NCBI GenBank assembly: GCA_004561785.1
Contig: SFUB01000028.1
Span: forward strand, 1 to 15,063
Direction of reading: 5' to 3'
From: a bacterium
Lineage (GTDB): Bacteria; Bacillota_I; Bacilli_A; RFN20; CAG-826
DNA length: 15,063 nucleotides
In this document: positions 1 through 8,465 of the stretch, piece by piece
Numbering within the stretch: position 1 is the stretch's first letter
Layout of the letters: every line of letters begins with the position of its first letter
Translations under genes and position numbers: made by a program
Notes under the pieces: generated by a model
Seen by the model: the letters and a program-made list of their open reading frames with translations, nothing else
What the model was told of the DNA's origin: nothing
Database searches by the model: none

Positions 1-59
1 CGTTCCAAGAAATTGTGGAAAAACCATTGCCCAAAGAGGCTCTTCGGGCGATATACTAA
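1..59 (+). CDS. Possible 3' end of an unidentified upstream gene (partial)
   Basis: Reading from base 3, the frame is open and ends in TAA at 57-59. It would encode an 18-residue C-terminus, FQEIVEKPLPKEALRAIY. The stop lies 5 bases before the next gene, as in a tight operon. Nothing identifies the family. The frame used by the downstream gene is also open to the window edge, so this is only one reading of the first 59 bases. The ATA codon is unusual compared with the genes downstream. Low confidence. Confidence 0.3.
   Translation, partial: FQEIVEKPLPKEALRAIY
27..57 (+). promoter_or_regulatory. Putative promoter for the SWIM/SNF2 unit
   Basis: A good -10 hexamer, TATACT, lies at 52-57. A weak -35 candidate, TTGCCC, lies at 27-32, with a long 19-base spacer. 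The ATG at 65 starts only 7 bases after the -10, so a transcript from here would begin at or next to the start codon. If the genes are instead expressed from an upstream operon, this hexamer is coincidental. The AAAGGA at 58-63 is too close to the ATG (1 base) to be a normal ribosome binding site, which slightly favours the leaderless reading. Confidence 0.4.
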
Positions 60-64
60 AGGAT

Positions 65-1507
65 ATGAGAAAGAAGAAAGCGCCCCTTTACTCGCAAAAT
101 CACACCCGCTTCGAGCCTGAGGACTTCCTAAGAGGCAAAGCCCTCTATGAATCCGGATCCGCATCCCTCACTTACCTCGACCCCCTGAGCGGCGAGGTCC
201 ACGGGAACGTGAAGGAAGAAGGAAGGAACTTCGCGATCGGCCTGAGCTTCTCCTTGGACGGCTCCCTCTCGGGGGCCTCTTGCTCTTGCAAGGGCAACTC
301 CGCCCATCCCTGCCGCCACATGGCCGCCACGCTGCTCGCGCTAGAGGAGCAAGTGGGGGAGAAGGCTGAGGCCTCCTTGCCCGATTTCCTCTTCTATTTG
401 GAGACCATCGCCCCCCTTTCGGAGGTCAAAGGCCCCTCTTGCTATTTCGAGAAAGCCAAGAAAGAGCTGCTCAAGCGCGGCAAGAAGTGGGGTTGGGACG
501 AGCCGACTTTTCTCTCTGGGCTCAAATCGATCCTCAAGGGAACTCACAGCTACTCCGGCTTCGGGGACGAGAAGACCGGGCGGGGCATCGCCTCCTCCCT
601 GCTCGAACTCAACTTCGGCCAATCCTTTTTGACCTCGTGCCTTGGCGAGATCCCCTCTTTATTGTCCCTTGACGCCAGAAGGGGCTTCTACCTTGGCTTC
701 ATGGGCACCGAAGATGGGGAGGAATGCTTTTTGGAACGCTTCGACGCCGGGCTCACCAACGGGGGGAGCTATGATCTGCTCCGCCTATTCCTAGGCCGCG
801 AAGAAGAGCTTTTCTCCGCCTTGCCTGCGCGTTCTTTGCATTTGCTTTGCTCCGGCGACTTCCGCTTCAAGGGCTTCTTGCCCCTCTCCGTCTTCCTGCT
901 TCGAACCAAAGACGCGGAGGGCCTCGTCCTTTTGAGCGAGAACCCCTATTGCGAACTGCCTTCGGAGATGTGGAAGAAGATGGGGGAGGAGCTAGAAAAC
1001 GACGGCCGTTACGACGATGCCCTGCCTTGCTACAAGAAGATGTTCGGCTTATTGGGCGGGGACTTCTCCGCGCTCGCGTCTTACTGGAAGGGCTTAAGCG
1101 AAGAGGAAAAAAAGGAGAAGGAGGGCGATCTTCTCGCCTCTTTGTCCCCTTCTTTGCTCCCCCCGTTCCGCTTCCTGATCGGCAAGGGGAGGGCGGAGGA
1201 CATATCCTCCTTCCGCCTCTACGATTTCCCGGTTTTGCAAGAAGAGCTCCGGGGCTTCCCCTATGAGCCGGTTCTTTTGTCCAAGGCCAAAGAGGCGATG
1301 AAAGACCCGAGCCTAGACCAAAAAGGCCTCTCCGCCCTCTGGGATTGCTTCTCTTGCTTCGATTGCCTCGAGCCCTATCTGCTCAGCAAAGAGGCCGAAT
1401 CCCTTTCGGAGAAAGACCCTTCCTCCCGCGTCAATTATCTCTCTTCGCTGGCGAAGAGGGGCCTGCTTGAGAAGAAGGGCCTCTATGCCTACGAGGAAAG
1501 GAGATAA
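65..1507 (+). CDS. SWIM zinc-finger protein, partner of the downstream SNF2 ATPase
   Basis: This 480-residue protein has a SWIM zinc finger near its N-terminus: CxC at Cys73/Cys75 and CxH at Cys83/His85, with seven residues between (CxCx7CxH). SWIM domains are known to bind nucleic acid or protein partners. The rest, about residues 100-480, is rich in Leu, Ser, Glu and Lys, probably helical, and contains no catalytic motif I recognise. The ATG at 65 is the only conventional start in the window that keeps the finger; the next Met is residue 86. The gene ends 3 bases before the SNF2 gene, whose ribosome binding site lies inside its last codons, so the two are almost certainly co-translated. The pair resembles ywqB-ywqA of B. 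subtilis. Many other Firmicutes carry SWIM and SNF2 on one polypeptide, so this protein probably supplies the binding module in trans. The exact substrate is unknown. Confidence 0.85.
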   Translation: MRKKKAPLYSQNHTRFEPEDFLRGKALYESGSASLTYLDPLSGEVHGNVKEEGRNFAIGLSFSLDGSLSGASCSCKGNSAHPCRHMAATLLALEEQVGEKAEASLPDFLFYLETIAPLSEVKGPSCYFEKAKKELLKRGKKWGWDEPTFLSGLKSILKGTHSYSGFGDEKTGRGIASSLLELNFGQSFLTSCLGEIPSLLSLDARRGFYLGFMGTEDGEECFLERFDAGLTNGGSYDLLRLFLGREEELFSALPARSLHLLCSGDFRFKGFLPLSVFLLRTKDAEGLVLLSENPYCELPSEMWKKMGEELENDGRYDDALPCYKKMFGLLGGDFSALASYWKGLSEEEKKEKEGDLLASLSPSLLPPFRFLIGKGRAEDISSFRLYDFPVLQEELRGFPYEPVLLSKAKEAMKDPSLDQKGLSALWDCFSCFDCLEPYLLSKEAESLSEKDPSSRVNYLSSLAKRGLLEKKGLYAYEERR

Positions 1508-1510
1508 AGC

Positions 1511-4500
1511 ATGTACCTTTATAAACTCAGCGAGAAAACCCTTTCCGAATGGAGGCAGGCCCTTTCCTCTTATCCCGATTTCGATTCGGAGATGAAGGAG
1601 CTTTCCTCCCCCAATACCAAGATCGTCTATTCTTTCGACGAAGAGACCGGGAACATCCTCTATGAGGCCATCACGCCCTCTTCTTCCTATTTCTCCTTTC
1701 TCCTCACCTCCGGCAAGCAGGTCTTCCCCAACCCCGCTTTCCCGACGCAGAAGAAGGAGAGGTCCTTGCTTTTCGCCTATTTCCTCGCGAACAAGGAAAG
1801 AAAGATCTCCCTGGACAGGGAGAAATCCCTCTATCTGCCCCTTTCTCCCCGCATCGGGGAGGAGGCTTACATGGACGAGGAGGAGGCCGCCTCCTATAGC
1901 GAGGCCAAGAAGGATCTATTGGCCCTGAAAGCCTCCCTCAAGGGGAAATTGCCGAGCCTAGAGAAAAGCCTTTTGCCTCCCCTTTCTTTTTCCTTCCTGT
2001 ATAAGGAGGAAAGCAAAGACGGGCCCTATGAAGGCAGAATCTACCTTTTGACCTCCTTGGGCAAAAGGAAAATCGGCACCCCCGCCTTGCTGCTTAACGC
2101 CTACCGGAAGAGGGAAAAAGCCCTCCTCGACGGCCATTCCTACAATTTCTCCTCTTTGCCCGAGATCCCTTCTTTGGAATGCTTGATCGCCCGTGCCAAA
2201 GCCCCCTCGACCCTACTAGACTGCTTCTACCTGAGCAAAGGGGATTTCCTCCTCTTCCTTTCTTTGCTTCAAACGGGGGATTCCTTGGTCTATGGAGGGG
2301 TTTCCTACCGGGTGAAGCCCAAAGAGGAGGGGAAGCTCGCCTTCGAGGATGGGCGCCTCCGCCTTCCCTATGATCCTTCTAACGCCGAGATGGTGGCCTC
2401 TTCGACCCGCGGGGCGATCTTCGACAAGAAGAAAGGCGAATTGACCCTCCTAGAATTCCCTTCCGAAATCGTTCCCAGCATCCTAACCTATCTTTCCGCC
2501 CATCCCTCTCTGCCCTCGACTTCCTTGGACGAAACCCTCGCCAAGGAAAGCTTAGGCTACCTCTCCCCCGAATCGATCGAGCAGGGGAAGGGGAACGCCC
2601 TCAAGATCTCCTATTCCCTGGAGGCCCTCCGCGGGGGAACCCTCTGCGGCAAAACCGTCTATTCCCGCGGGGATGCCCTGAATGGCTTCGCCACTCCCAT
2701 TTACCCCGGCGAGAAAGAAAGGAAGGACGCCTTCCTCAAGGCCCTTTCTTCCTTGGGGCTGCCCGAAAACGGCTACCTCTCCTCCAAAAAGGGGGTTCAG
2801 AAGGTCCTCGGGGAGGATCTCTCCCCCTTGGCTAAGCTCGCCTCCTGCTCCTTCGGGGAAGGGCTCATCGGCGGGACGTCGCGCAAAATGCCCCCGCTTG
2901 TCTACAAAATCTGTGGCGAGCCTTCCTCCGGGTTCTCCTTGTCTTTCTCCTTCCTTGGCAAAGAAAATTGGACCAAAGAGGAGACGGATTCGGCTTTGGA
3001 GGCCTATGGCAAAGGGCAGGGCTTCTTCCTCTTCCGGGGGATCCCCCTGTCCTTCGCCTCGCTTTCCGGCGGGATCCTGGATTCGCTTCTGGAGATGGGG
3101 ATCCCTCTCCGCGACGGGACGAAGATCACCATGCCGGAGGCTTTGCGCCTAGAGAAAGACAAAGGCGAGGACGAGAAGAAATCCTCACCTCTCAATGAAG
3201 CCTTGGAAAGCATCCTCTCCTATGAGAAGATCCCCCTTCCGGAGAAGGGCTCGGTCGGGCTTTCCTTGCTTAGGCCCTACCAGAAAAGCGCGGTCAAGTG
3301 GATGAAGGCCCTCTATGCCTGCCACCTCGGAGGAGTGCTCTCCGACGAGATGGGCTTAGGCAAAACCCTGGAGTCGATCGCCTTCCTTTCTTTGGTCAAA
3401 GAGAAATCCCCCATCCTCGTCGTCGCCCCCAAATCGGTCCTCTACAACTGGAAATCCGAGTTCGCCCGCTTCGACCCGGAACGGGAAGTCCTCGTCTTGC
3501 CCACCCTGCAAAAAGAGAGGGAAGAGGCGATTCTAGGCATCGAAAACGATAAGTCCAAGGTCATTTTGACCTCCTACGATTCGCTCCGGAACGACGTGGA
3601 ACTCTACAAAGGCAAACGCTTCTCGGTGCTGCTATTAGACGAGGCCCAGAGCATTGCCAACGCCTTCGCCAAGAAGAGCCTCGCCGTCAAGGAGATCGAC
3701 GCCTCCGCCCGCTTCGCGCTCACCGGCACCCCGATCCAGAACTCCTTGCTCGACCTTTGGTCCATCTTCGACTTCATCTTGCCCGGCTACTTCCCTCCCT
3801 ACGCGGAATTCAAGGCCACCTTCGGCTCCAATGAGTTCGCCTCGGAGGAGAAGAAGCGCTTCCTGGAGAAATCGATCTCTCCCTTCTTGCTCCGCCGGAC
3901 CAAGAAGGAGGTCCTCCTCGACCTGCCTAAGCGGGAGGAGAGCAACTTCTTCCTCACCCTCAGCGAATCCCAGCGCTCGGTCTACGAGGAATACCTCCTC
4001 AAGGCCCGAGGGGAACTGGCCAAGGAGGAAAATGGGGATGGGGACAAGATCAGCGTCTTGGCCGCGATCACCCGCCTCCGCCAGATCTGCGTCGATCCCG
4101 GCCTATTCCTAGACGGTTACCAAGGGGACGCGGTCAAAATCGCCTATCTTCTGGACTCCCTGGATTCGCTCCTCCAGGAAGGGCATAAGGCCCTGGTCTT
4201 CTCTAGCTTCGTCTCGGCGTTAGAAGAAGTGGACCGGAAGCTGCAGGAGAAGGGGATATCCCATTACCTCCTCAAGGGATCCACCGGGGCCAAGGAGAGG
4301 CTCGAGATGGCCTCTTCCTTCAATTCCGACCCCGAAGTCGGCGTCATGCTCGTCTCTTTGAAGGCGGGGGGCACCGGGCTCAACCTCATCGGGGCCGACA
4401 CGGTCTTCCTGCTCGACCCCTGGTGGAACCTCTCCGCGGAGGAGCAGGCCTTCGCCCGCGCCCACCGCATCGGACAGGACAAGAACGTCACCGTCTTCCG

Positions 4501-4633
4501 CCTCATCGCCTCGAACTCGGTTGAGGAGAGGATGCTCTCCCTCCAAGCCCGGAAGAAAGAACTCGGCTCGATCCTCGGCGGAATCACCTCCGCCCCCTTC
4601 AGCAAAGAAGACTTCGCCTTCCTCCTTTCGTAA
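1511..4633 (+). CDS. SNF2/RapA-family ATPase with SNF2-associated N-terminal region
   Basis: This 1040-residue protein has a C-terminal superfamily-2 ATPase engine with all key motifs. Motif I is DEMGLGKT (612-619, Lys618). The Walker B box is DEAQ (710-713), motif III is LTGTP (737-741), motif V is GTGLNL (954-959), and motif VI is RAHRIGQ (983-989, arginine fingers). Residues 1 to about 580 match the layout of bacterial SNF2 proteins that carry an SNF2-associated domain before the ATPase. There is no zinc finger here; the SWIM finger is on the preceding gene. ATP-driven translocation on double-stranded nucleic acid, or removal of bound proteins, is the family role; the target is not visible. 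AAAGGAG at 1497-1503 is a good ribosome binding site 7 bases before the ATG. A strong terminator follows 19 bases after the stop. The closest named relative would be ywqA of B. subtilis. No nuclease or methylase gene is adjacent, so a DISARM-type defence role is not supported. Confidence 0.93.
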   Translation: MYLYKLSEKTLSEWRQALSSYPDFDSEMKELSSPNTKIVYSFDEETGNILYEAITPSSSYFSFLLTSGKQVFPNPAFPTQKKERSLLFAYFLANKERKISLDREKSLYLPLSPRIGEEAYMDEEEAASYSEAKKDLLALKASLKGKLPSLEKSLLPPLSFSFLYKEESKDGPYEGRIYLLTSLGKRKIGTPALLLNAYRKREKALLDGHSYNFSSLPEIPSLECLIARAKAPSTLLDCFYLSKGDFLLFLSLLQTGDSLVYGGVSYRVKPKEEGKLAFEDGRLRLPYDPSNAEMVASSTRGAIFDKKKGELTLLEFPSEIVPSILTYLSAHPSLPSTSLDETLAKESLGYLSPESIEQGKGNALKISYSLEALRGGTLCGKTVYSRGDALNGFATPIYPGEKERKDAFLKALSSLGLPENGYLSSKKGVQKVLGEDLSPLAKLASCSFGEGLIGGTSRKMPPLVYKICGEPSSGFSLSFSFLGKENWTKEETDSALEAYGKGQGFFLFRGIPLSFASLSGGILDSLLEMGIPLRDGTKITMPEALRLEKDKGEDEKKSSPLNEALESILSYEKIPLPEKGSVGLSLLRPYQKSAVKWMKALYACHLGGVLSDEMGLGKTLESIAFLSLVKEKSPILVVAPKSVLYNWKSEFARFDPEREVLVLPTLQKEREEAILGIENDKSKVILTSYDSLRNDVELYKGKRFSVLLLDEAQSIANAFAKKSLAVKEIDASARFALTGTPIQNSLLDLWSIFDFILPGYFPPYAEFKATFGSNEFASEEKKRFLEKSISPFLLRRTKKEVLLDLPKREESNFFLTLSESQRSVYEEYLLKARGELAKEENGDGDKISVLAAITRLRQICVDPGLFLDGYQGDAVKIAYLLDSLDSLLQEGHKALVFSSFVSALEEVDRKLQEKGISHYLLKGSTGAKERLEMASSFNSDPEVGVMLVSLKAGGTGLNLIGADTVFLLDPWWNLSAEEQAFARAHRIGQDKNVTVFRLIASNSVEERMLSLQARKKELGSILGGITSAPFSKEDFAFLLS

Positions 4634-4652
4634 ACGGATGCGAACAAAAGAT

Positions 4653-4679
4653 AAGGCCCGATCGGGCCTTTTTCTTTTT
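4653..4679 (+). terminator. Intrinsic terminator of the SWIM/SNF2 unit
   Basis: AAGGCCC and GGGCCTT flank a GATC loop (4653-4670), giving a perfect GC-rich stem. A T-rich tract, TTTTTCTTTTT, follows to 4679. The hairpin starts 19 bases after the SNF2 stop codon. Confidence 0.93.
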
Positions 4680-4791
4680 CTGCCGATTTGGAAGCACCAG
4701 AGTCGAAAACGCATGGCTTTTATGGCAATCCGGTCTAGCGCGTAGCTGAGGAAGGAGGCGATCCAAGCCAAAGGATTGCTGCTATCCGCCC
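4680..4791. other. Spacer between SNF2 terminator and ileS promoter, no feature seen
   Basis: These 112 bases contain no supported reading frame, RNA gene or repeat on either strand. They are the only unexplained part of the 437-base gap between the SNF2 gene and ileS. The rest of that gap is terminator, promoter and T-box leader. Confidence 0.6.
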
Positions 4792-4820
4792 TTGCCTAAA
4801 CGCTCCCCGGGGCCTATCAT
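4792..4820 (+). promoter_or_regulatory. Promoter of the ileS-lspA-rluD operon
   Basis: TTGCCT at 4792-4797 and TATCAT at 4815-4820 are separated by exactly 17 bases. Transcription would start near 4827, just where T-box-like sequence begins. Both hexamers are imperfect, but the spacing and position fit well. Confidence 0.65.
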
Positions 4821-4828
4821 TTCCCTGG

Positions 4829-5050
4829 CGTTGACGAAGACGCGCCGGAGCCCGAGCGACAGAGAACCCCGCCGAAGTTGAGAAGGGGGATGGGCGATGG
4901 ACATCACTTCTGAGCCCGTTCCTCGATTCCTTATGGCGGTAGGGGAGCCCGTTCCGGCGGCATCCGGATCAACAAGCGCTTGGGAATCGCCCCAAGAAGC
5001 AAGGTGGTACCGCGCCTAGAGGCGTCCTTGCATGTCAAGGACGCTTTTCT
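4829..5050 (+). promoter_or_regulatory. T-box riboswitch leader, isoleucine specifier (AUC)
   Basis: This leader senses uncharged tRNA-Ile. It opens with GACGAAGACG, like the GA-rich start of T-box stem I, and contains GCGACAGAGAA and a GTTGAGAAGGGG segment typical of the distal part of stem I. The specifier is ATC at 4903-4905, followed by ACTTCTGAG; AUC is an isoleucine codon, matching the gene it controls. The conserved T-box sequence is AAGGTGGTACCGCG at 5001-5014. Its TGGT can pair with the free ACCA end of tRNA-Ile. A terminator hairpin follows at 5022-5044. Known mechanism: uncharged tRNA binds specifier and T-box, stabilises the antiterminator and lets RNA polymerase reach ileS. I did not fold the full stem I, so the 5' limit is approximate. 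Confidence 0.93.
5022..5050 (+). terminator. T-box attenuator hairpin
   Basis: GCGTCCTTG (5022-5030) pairs perfectly with CAAGGACGC (5036-5044) around the five-base loop CATGT. TTTTCT follows. This is the terminator alternative to the T-box antiterminator. Confidence 0.92.
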
Positions 5051-5070
5051 TTGTCCTGGAGGTAAGAAGA

Positions 5071-7800
5071 ATGGGATACAAAGACACCCTGCACATGATG
5101 GACACCCCCTTCCCGATGCGGGCGGGGCTCGCTCAGAAAGAGCCGATCCTCGTGAAGAAATGGCAAGAAGGCAAGCTTTACGAGAAGATGAACTCCAATC
5201 GGGTCAATTGCCCGGAGTTCATGCTCCACGACGGCCCGCCCTACGCCAACGGGGACATCCACTGCGGGCACGCGCTCAACCGCTGCCTGAAGGATTTCGT
5301 GATCCGTTACAAAAACATGTCCGGCTATAGGACTCCCTTCATCTTCGGCTGGGACACCCACGGCCTCCCGATCGAGGTAAGGGTCACCAAATCCGGCGTC
5401 GACCGCAAAAAGACCCCGATTCCCGAATTCCGCAAAATCTGCGAGGGTTACGCCAAAACCCAAGTCGCCCACCAGAAAGGGCAGATTGAACGCCTTGGCT
5501 GCCTTGGGGACTACGAACACCCCTATCTCACCTTGCTCCCGGAATACGAAGCTAGGCAAGTCGAGGTCTTCGCCAAGATGGCCCTCAAAGGGCTCATCTT
5601 CAAAGGATTGAAGCCGGTCTATTGGAGCTGGAGCAGCGAAAGCGCCTTGGCCGAGGCCGAGGTCGAATACGCCGACGTCACCGCCAAGACGATGTACGTC
5701 GCCTTCCCCGTCAAGGAGGGCAAGGGCATTTTGCCTAACGACGCCTCGATCCTCATCTGGACCACGACCCCCTGGACCATCCCGTCCAACCAAGGCATCA
5801 CGGTCAACCCGGCTTTCGAATACGGGCTTTTCGAAACGGAGAAAGGCAAATTCGTCTTCCTCTGCGACCTCAAAGAGAAACTTCAGAAGGAATTCGGCTG
5901 GGAGAAGTGCGAATTGATCCGTTCCTTCAAAGGGGCGGAGATGGAGGGGATGAAGGCCATCCACCCGCTTTACCCGGAGAAAGAATCCCTCGTCATGAAC
6001 GCCAACTTCGTCACCGGGGATTCCGGCACCGGCTGCGTCCACACCGACCCCGACCACGGCCTAGACGACTACAACACCTGCTTGAAATATGGCCTCAAGC
6101 CCCAGGAAACCGTCGATGAGAGGGGCATCATGCACTTCAACCCCGGCGATCCTTGGGATGGGGTGTTCTACGAGAAAGCCAATGACCTCGTGATCGAAGC
6201 CTTGACCCGGAACGGCAGGATGCTCAAGGAAGAGGACCTCGTCCATAGCTATCCCCATGACTGGCGCACGCACAAGCCCGTCATCTTCCGGGCGACCCCC
6301 CAATGGTTCTGCTCGATCGAGCCGATCCGCCAGGAGCTCCTGCAGGAAGTGGAGCGCATCCGCTGGATCCCGAGCTGGGGCAAAGAAAAGATGATCAATA
6401 TGATCAAGGACAGGGCCGATTGGTGCATCTCGCGCCAGCGCGTATGGGGGGTGCCACTTCCGATCCTCTATTGCGAGGACGGATCCCCAATCTTGGAGCA
6501 AGGGGTCTTCGAGCACATCGAGAAGCTCTTCGCCCAATTCGGCTCCAACGTCTGGTTTGAGAAAGAGGCCAAAGACCTGCTCCCTGAGGGGTATACGAAC
6601 CCGAAATCCCCCCACGGGATCTTCACCAAGGAGAAGGACATCATGGACGTCTGGTTTGATTCCGGCTCCTCTTGGAACGGCGTCTTGAACCAGCGCGGAC
6701 TCCCTTGCCCCGCCGACCTCTACCTGGAGGGGAACGACCAATACAGGGGCTGGTTCAATAGCTCCTTGATCTTGTCCCTTGCGACCACCGGGCACGCGAG
6801 CTTCAAAGCCTGCCTCACCCATGGCTTCGTCATGACCGAGGATTGGAAGAAGATGTCCAAATCCGCCGGAAACGGGATCGATCCGAATAAGATCGCGAAC
6901 GAATTCGGGGCCGACATCCTCCGGCTTTGGGCCGCGACCGTCGACTATCAGGCCGACGCGAGGATCGGCGAGAGAATCATCGCCTCGACCGCGGACAATT
7001 ACCGCAAGATCCGCAACACCTTCCGCTTCCTTCTGGGGAACCTCGCGACCTATTCCGGCGAGCTCCCCGAGGAATCCTCCCTTTCTTTGGTGGACCGCTA
7101 CCTGCTCGCGGAGGAGGAGCGCGTCAAGAACAAGGCTTTGGAGTGCTACGAGAGATACGATTTCTCCGGCGCCGTGAACGCGATCATCGCCTTCTTGGGC
7201 AACGATCTGTCCTCCTTCTACCTCGACATGGCCAAAGACGTCCTTTACTGCGACGCCCTTTGCTCCTCTAGGCGCAAGGCCATCGAATCGGTCCTCTACC
7301 GTTGCTGCAAGGACCTTTGCCTCCTTTTGAACCCCATATTGCCCTTCACCATGGAGGAGGTCTATTCCTATCTTCCGGGCCCAAAGAAGGAATTCGCCCA
7401 GCTTGAGGACATGCCCAAAGCCTCGCATCTTTATGACGCCTCGCTTCTAGAAGGCTATGCCAAATTCAAAAAAGTCCGCCTGCTCGCCAACAAATCCCTC
7501 GAGGAGGCCCGCCAGAAGGGCCTCATCGGGAACTCCGAGGACGCTAAGCTCACCTTGGCCCTTGCCGATGCTTCTTATCTAGAGATCCTCATGAAGGAGA
7601 GCGAGGAAGACCTCCGCAAGGCCTTCATGGTCTCTGAGGTCGCCCTCAAGGAAGGGAAAGACGAAGCCTTCGTCGAAGTCGACGAAAGACCCCTCTGCCC
7701 CCGTTGCCGCAACCACGTGGACGAATTGGCGGACGAAGCAGGGGAGGAAGCGGTCTGCCCCCGTTGCCATAGCGCACTGAAGGAGGAGAAAATCGGATGA
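5071..7800 (+). CDS. ileS: Isoleucyl-tRNA synthetase
   Basis: This class I synthetase attaches isoleucine to tRNA-Ile in the cytoplasm. The protein is 909 residues, normal for the bacterial form. The HIGH signature appears as HCGH (64-67) and KMSKS is exact (594-598). The CP1 editing domain is marked by WTTTPWT (230-236) and a GTGCVH...HGLDDY segment. A C-terminal zinc ribbon has CxxC pairs at Cys876/Cys879 and Cys896/Cys899. I chose ATG 5071 because GGAGGT (5058-5063) sits 7 bases upstream and the protein then begins MGYKDTLHMMDTPFPMRAG, as in relatives. The in-frame ATG at 5032 lies inside the attenuator hairpin and is rejected. The gene is controlled by the T-box leader. Its stop overlaps the lspA start (ATGA, 7797-7800). 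Confidence 0.98.
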   Translation: MGYKDTLHMMDTPFPMRAGLAQKEPILVKKWQEGKLYEKMNSNRVNCPEFMLHDGPPYANGDIHCGHALNRCLKDFVIRYKNMSGYRTPFIFGWDTHGLPIEVRVTKSGVDRKKTPIPEFRKICEGYAKTQVAHQKGQIERLGCLGDYEHPYLTLLPEYEARQVEVFAKMALKGLIFKGLKPVYWSWSSESALAEAEVEYADVTAKTMYVAFPVKEGKGILPNDASILIWTTTPWTIPSNQGITVNPAFEYGLFETEKGKFVFLCDLKEKLQKEFGWEKCELIRSFKGAEMEGMKAIHPLYPEKESLVMNANFVTGDSGTGCVHTDPDHGLDDYNTCLKYGLKPQETVDERGIMHFNPGDPWDGVFYEKANDLVIEALTRNGRMLKEEDLVHSYPHDWRTHKPVIFRATPQWFCSIEPIRQELLQEVERIRWIPSWGKEKMINMIKDRADWCISRQRVWGVPLPILYCEDGSPILEQGVFEHIEKLFAQFGSNVWFEKEAKDLLPEGYTNPKSPHGIFTKEKDIMDVWFDSGSSWNGVLNQRGLPCPADLYLEGNDQYRGWFNSSLILSLATTGHASFKACLTHGFVMTEDWKKMSKSAGNGIDPNKIANEFGADILRLWAATVDYQADARIGERIIASTADNYRKIRNTFRFLLGNLATYSGELPEESSLSLVDRYLLAEEERVKNKALECYERYDFSGAVNAIIAFLGNDLSSFYLDMAKDVLYCDALCSSRRKAIESVLYRCCKDLCLLLNPILPFTMEEVYSYLPGPKKEFAQLEDMPKASHLYDASLLEGYAKFKKVRLLANKSLEEARQKGLIGNSEDAKLTLALADASYLEILMKESEEDLRKAFMVSEVALKEGKDEAFVEVDERPLCPRCRNHVDELADEAGEEAVCPRCHSALKEEKIG

Positions 7801-8465
7801 AGGGCTTGATTCAAAAATGGAAGTCCCTCCCCAAGGAGACCCGCTTGGGCGTCTATTTTGGGCTCGGCGCCTTCTTGCTCTTTCTGCTCGACCTCATCAG
7901 CAAATGGGTCGTGGAGAATTGCCTTGAACTGGGGCAGATGGTGACCGTCATCCCCAATTTCTTCTACTTAACCAAATCCTACAACACCGGCGCCGCCTTC
8001 TCTTTGGGCGCAAACTGGGGCGTGGGCGGAAGGATCCTTGGGATCGCCATCTCCGTCTTGATGTCCGGGGCGATTCTTTGGTATTGGATCGTCAATAACA
8101 AGAAGATCCATAACCTCGAGCGCGTCTGTTTGATGCTGCTTTCCTCCGGGGCCGTCGGCAACCTCATCGACCGCGCCTTCTATTGGGAGGGCACGACCGG
8201 CTTCAACGGGGTCATCGATTTCCTGCAGTTCTATTTGGGCGGGGGTCCTAGCGCCCCCAATAGCGCCTTCAACCCCTTCGCGACCTTCAACGTGGCCGAC
8301 GCCTGCCTTACGATCGGGGTGGTCCTTTTGATCGTTGCCTTGGTGATCGACGCCGTTAAAAACAGCAAGAACGACCCCAATGAGAAAGACCCGCGGTTAG
8401 AGAAGAAACATCAGGCCCCATCGGAAGAAAATACCTCCGAGGAAAAGAAAGGGGAAGGCGAATGA
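7797..8465 (+). CDS. lspA: Lipoprotein signal peptidase (signal peptidase II), enlarged
   Basis: This membrane aspartic protease cleaves the signal peptide of diacylglyceryl-modified prolipoproteins. The first membrane segment is about residues 17-39 with DLISK (32-36). NTGAAFS (63-69), GNLIDR (121-126) and FNVAD (164-168) are all present, giving the catalytic pair Asp125 and Asp168. Three further membrane segments fit about 79-99, 108-125 and 168-190. At 222 residues it is long for the family (usually about 150-170). There are two additions: extra loop sequence between the catalytic aspartates (43 residues apart, against 27 for Asp102/Asp129 in B. subtilis), and a charged tail of about 35 residues after the last membrane segment. 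AGGAGGAG upstream serves as the ribosome binding site. The start overlaps the ileS stop and the end overlaps the rluD start. Confidence 0.95.
   Translation: MKGLIQKWKSLPKETRLGVYFGLGAFLLFLLDLISKWVVENCLELGQMVTVIPNFFYLTKSYNTGAAFSLGANWGVGGRILGIAISVLMSGAILWYWIVNNKKIHNLERVCLMLLSSGAVGNLIDRAFYWEGTTGFNGVIDFLQFYLGGGPSAPNSAFNPFATFNVADACLTIGVVLLIVALVIDAVKNSKNDPNEKDPRLEKKHQAPSEENTSEEKKGEGE

Noticed and set aside
65..4633. DISARM-like or other SNF2-based phage defence system
   Set aside because: No methylase, phospholipase-D, DUF1998 or nuclease gene accompanies the SNF2 gene. The neighbours are housekeeping genes.
4220..4771. Minus-strand frame of 183 codons over the SNF2 end and its terminator
   Set aside because: It spans the terminator hairpin and the SNF2 coding region and shows no family signature.
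5032..5070. Upstream in-frame ATG that would lengthen IleRS by 13 residues
   Set aside because: It lies inside the T-box attenuator hairpin and has no ribosome binding site. ATG 5071 has GGAGGT at the right distance and the family-typical N-terminus.
5035..7428. Long minus-strand open frames (340 and 455 codons) opposite ileS
   Set aside because: They are antisense to a complete ileS with all motifs, match no family I recognise, and arise from the codon bias of a GC-rich gene.
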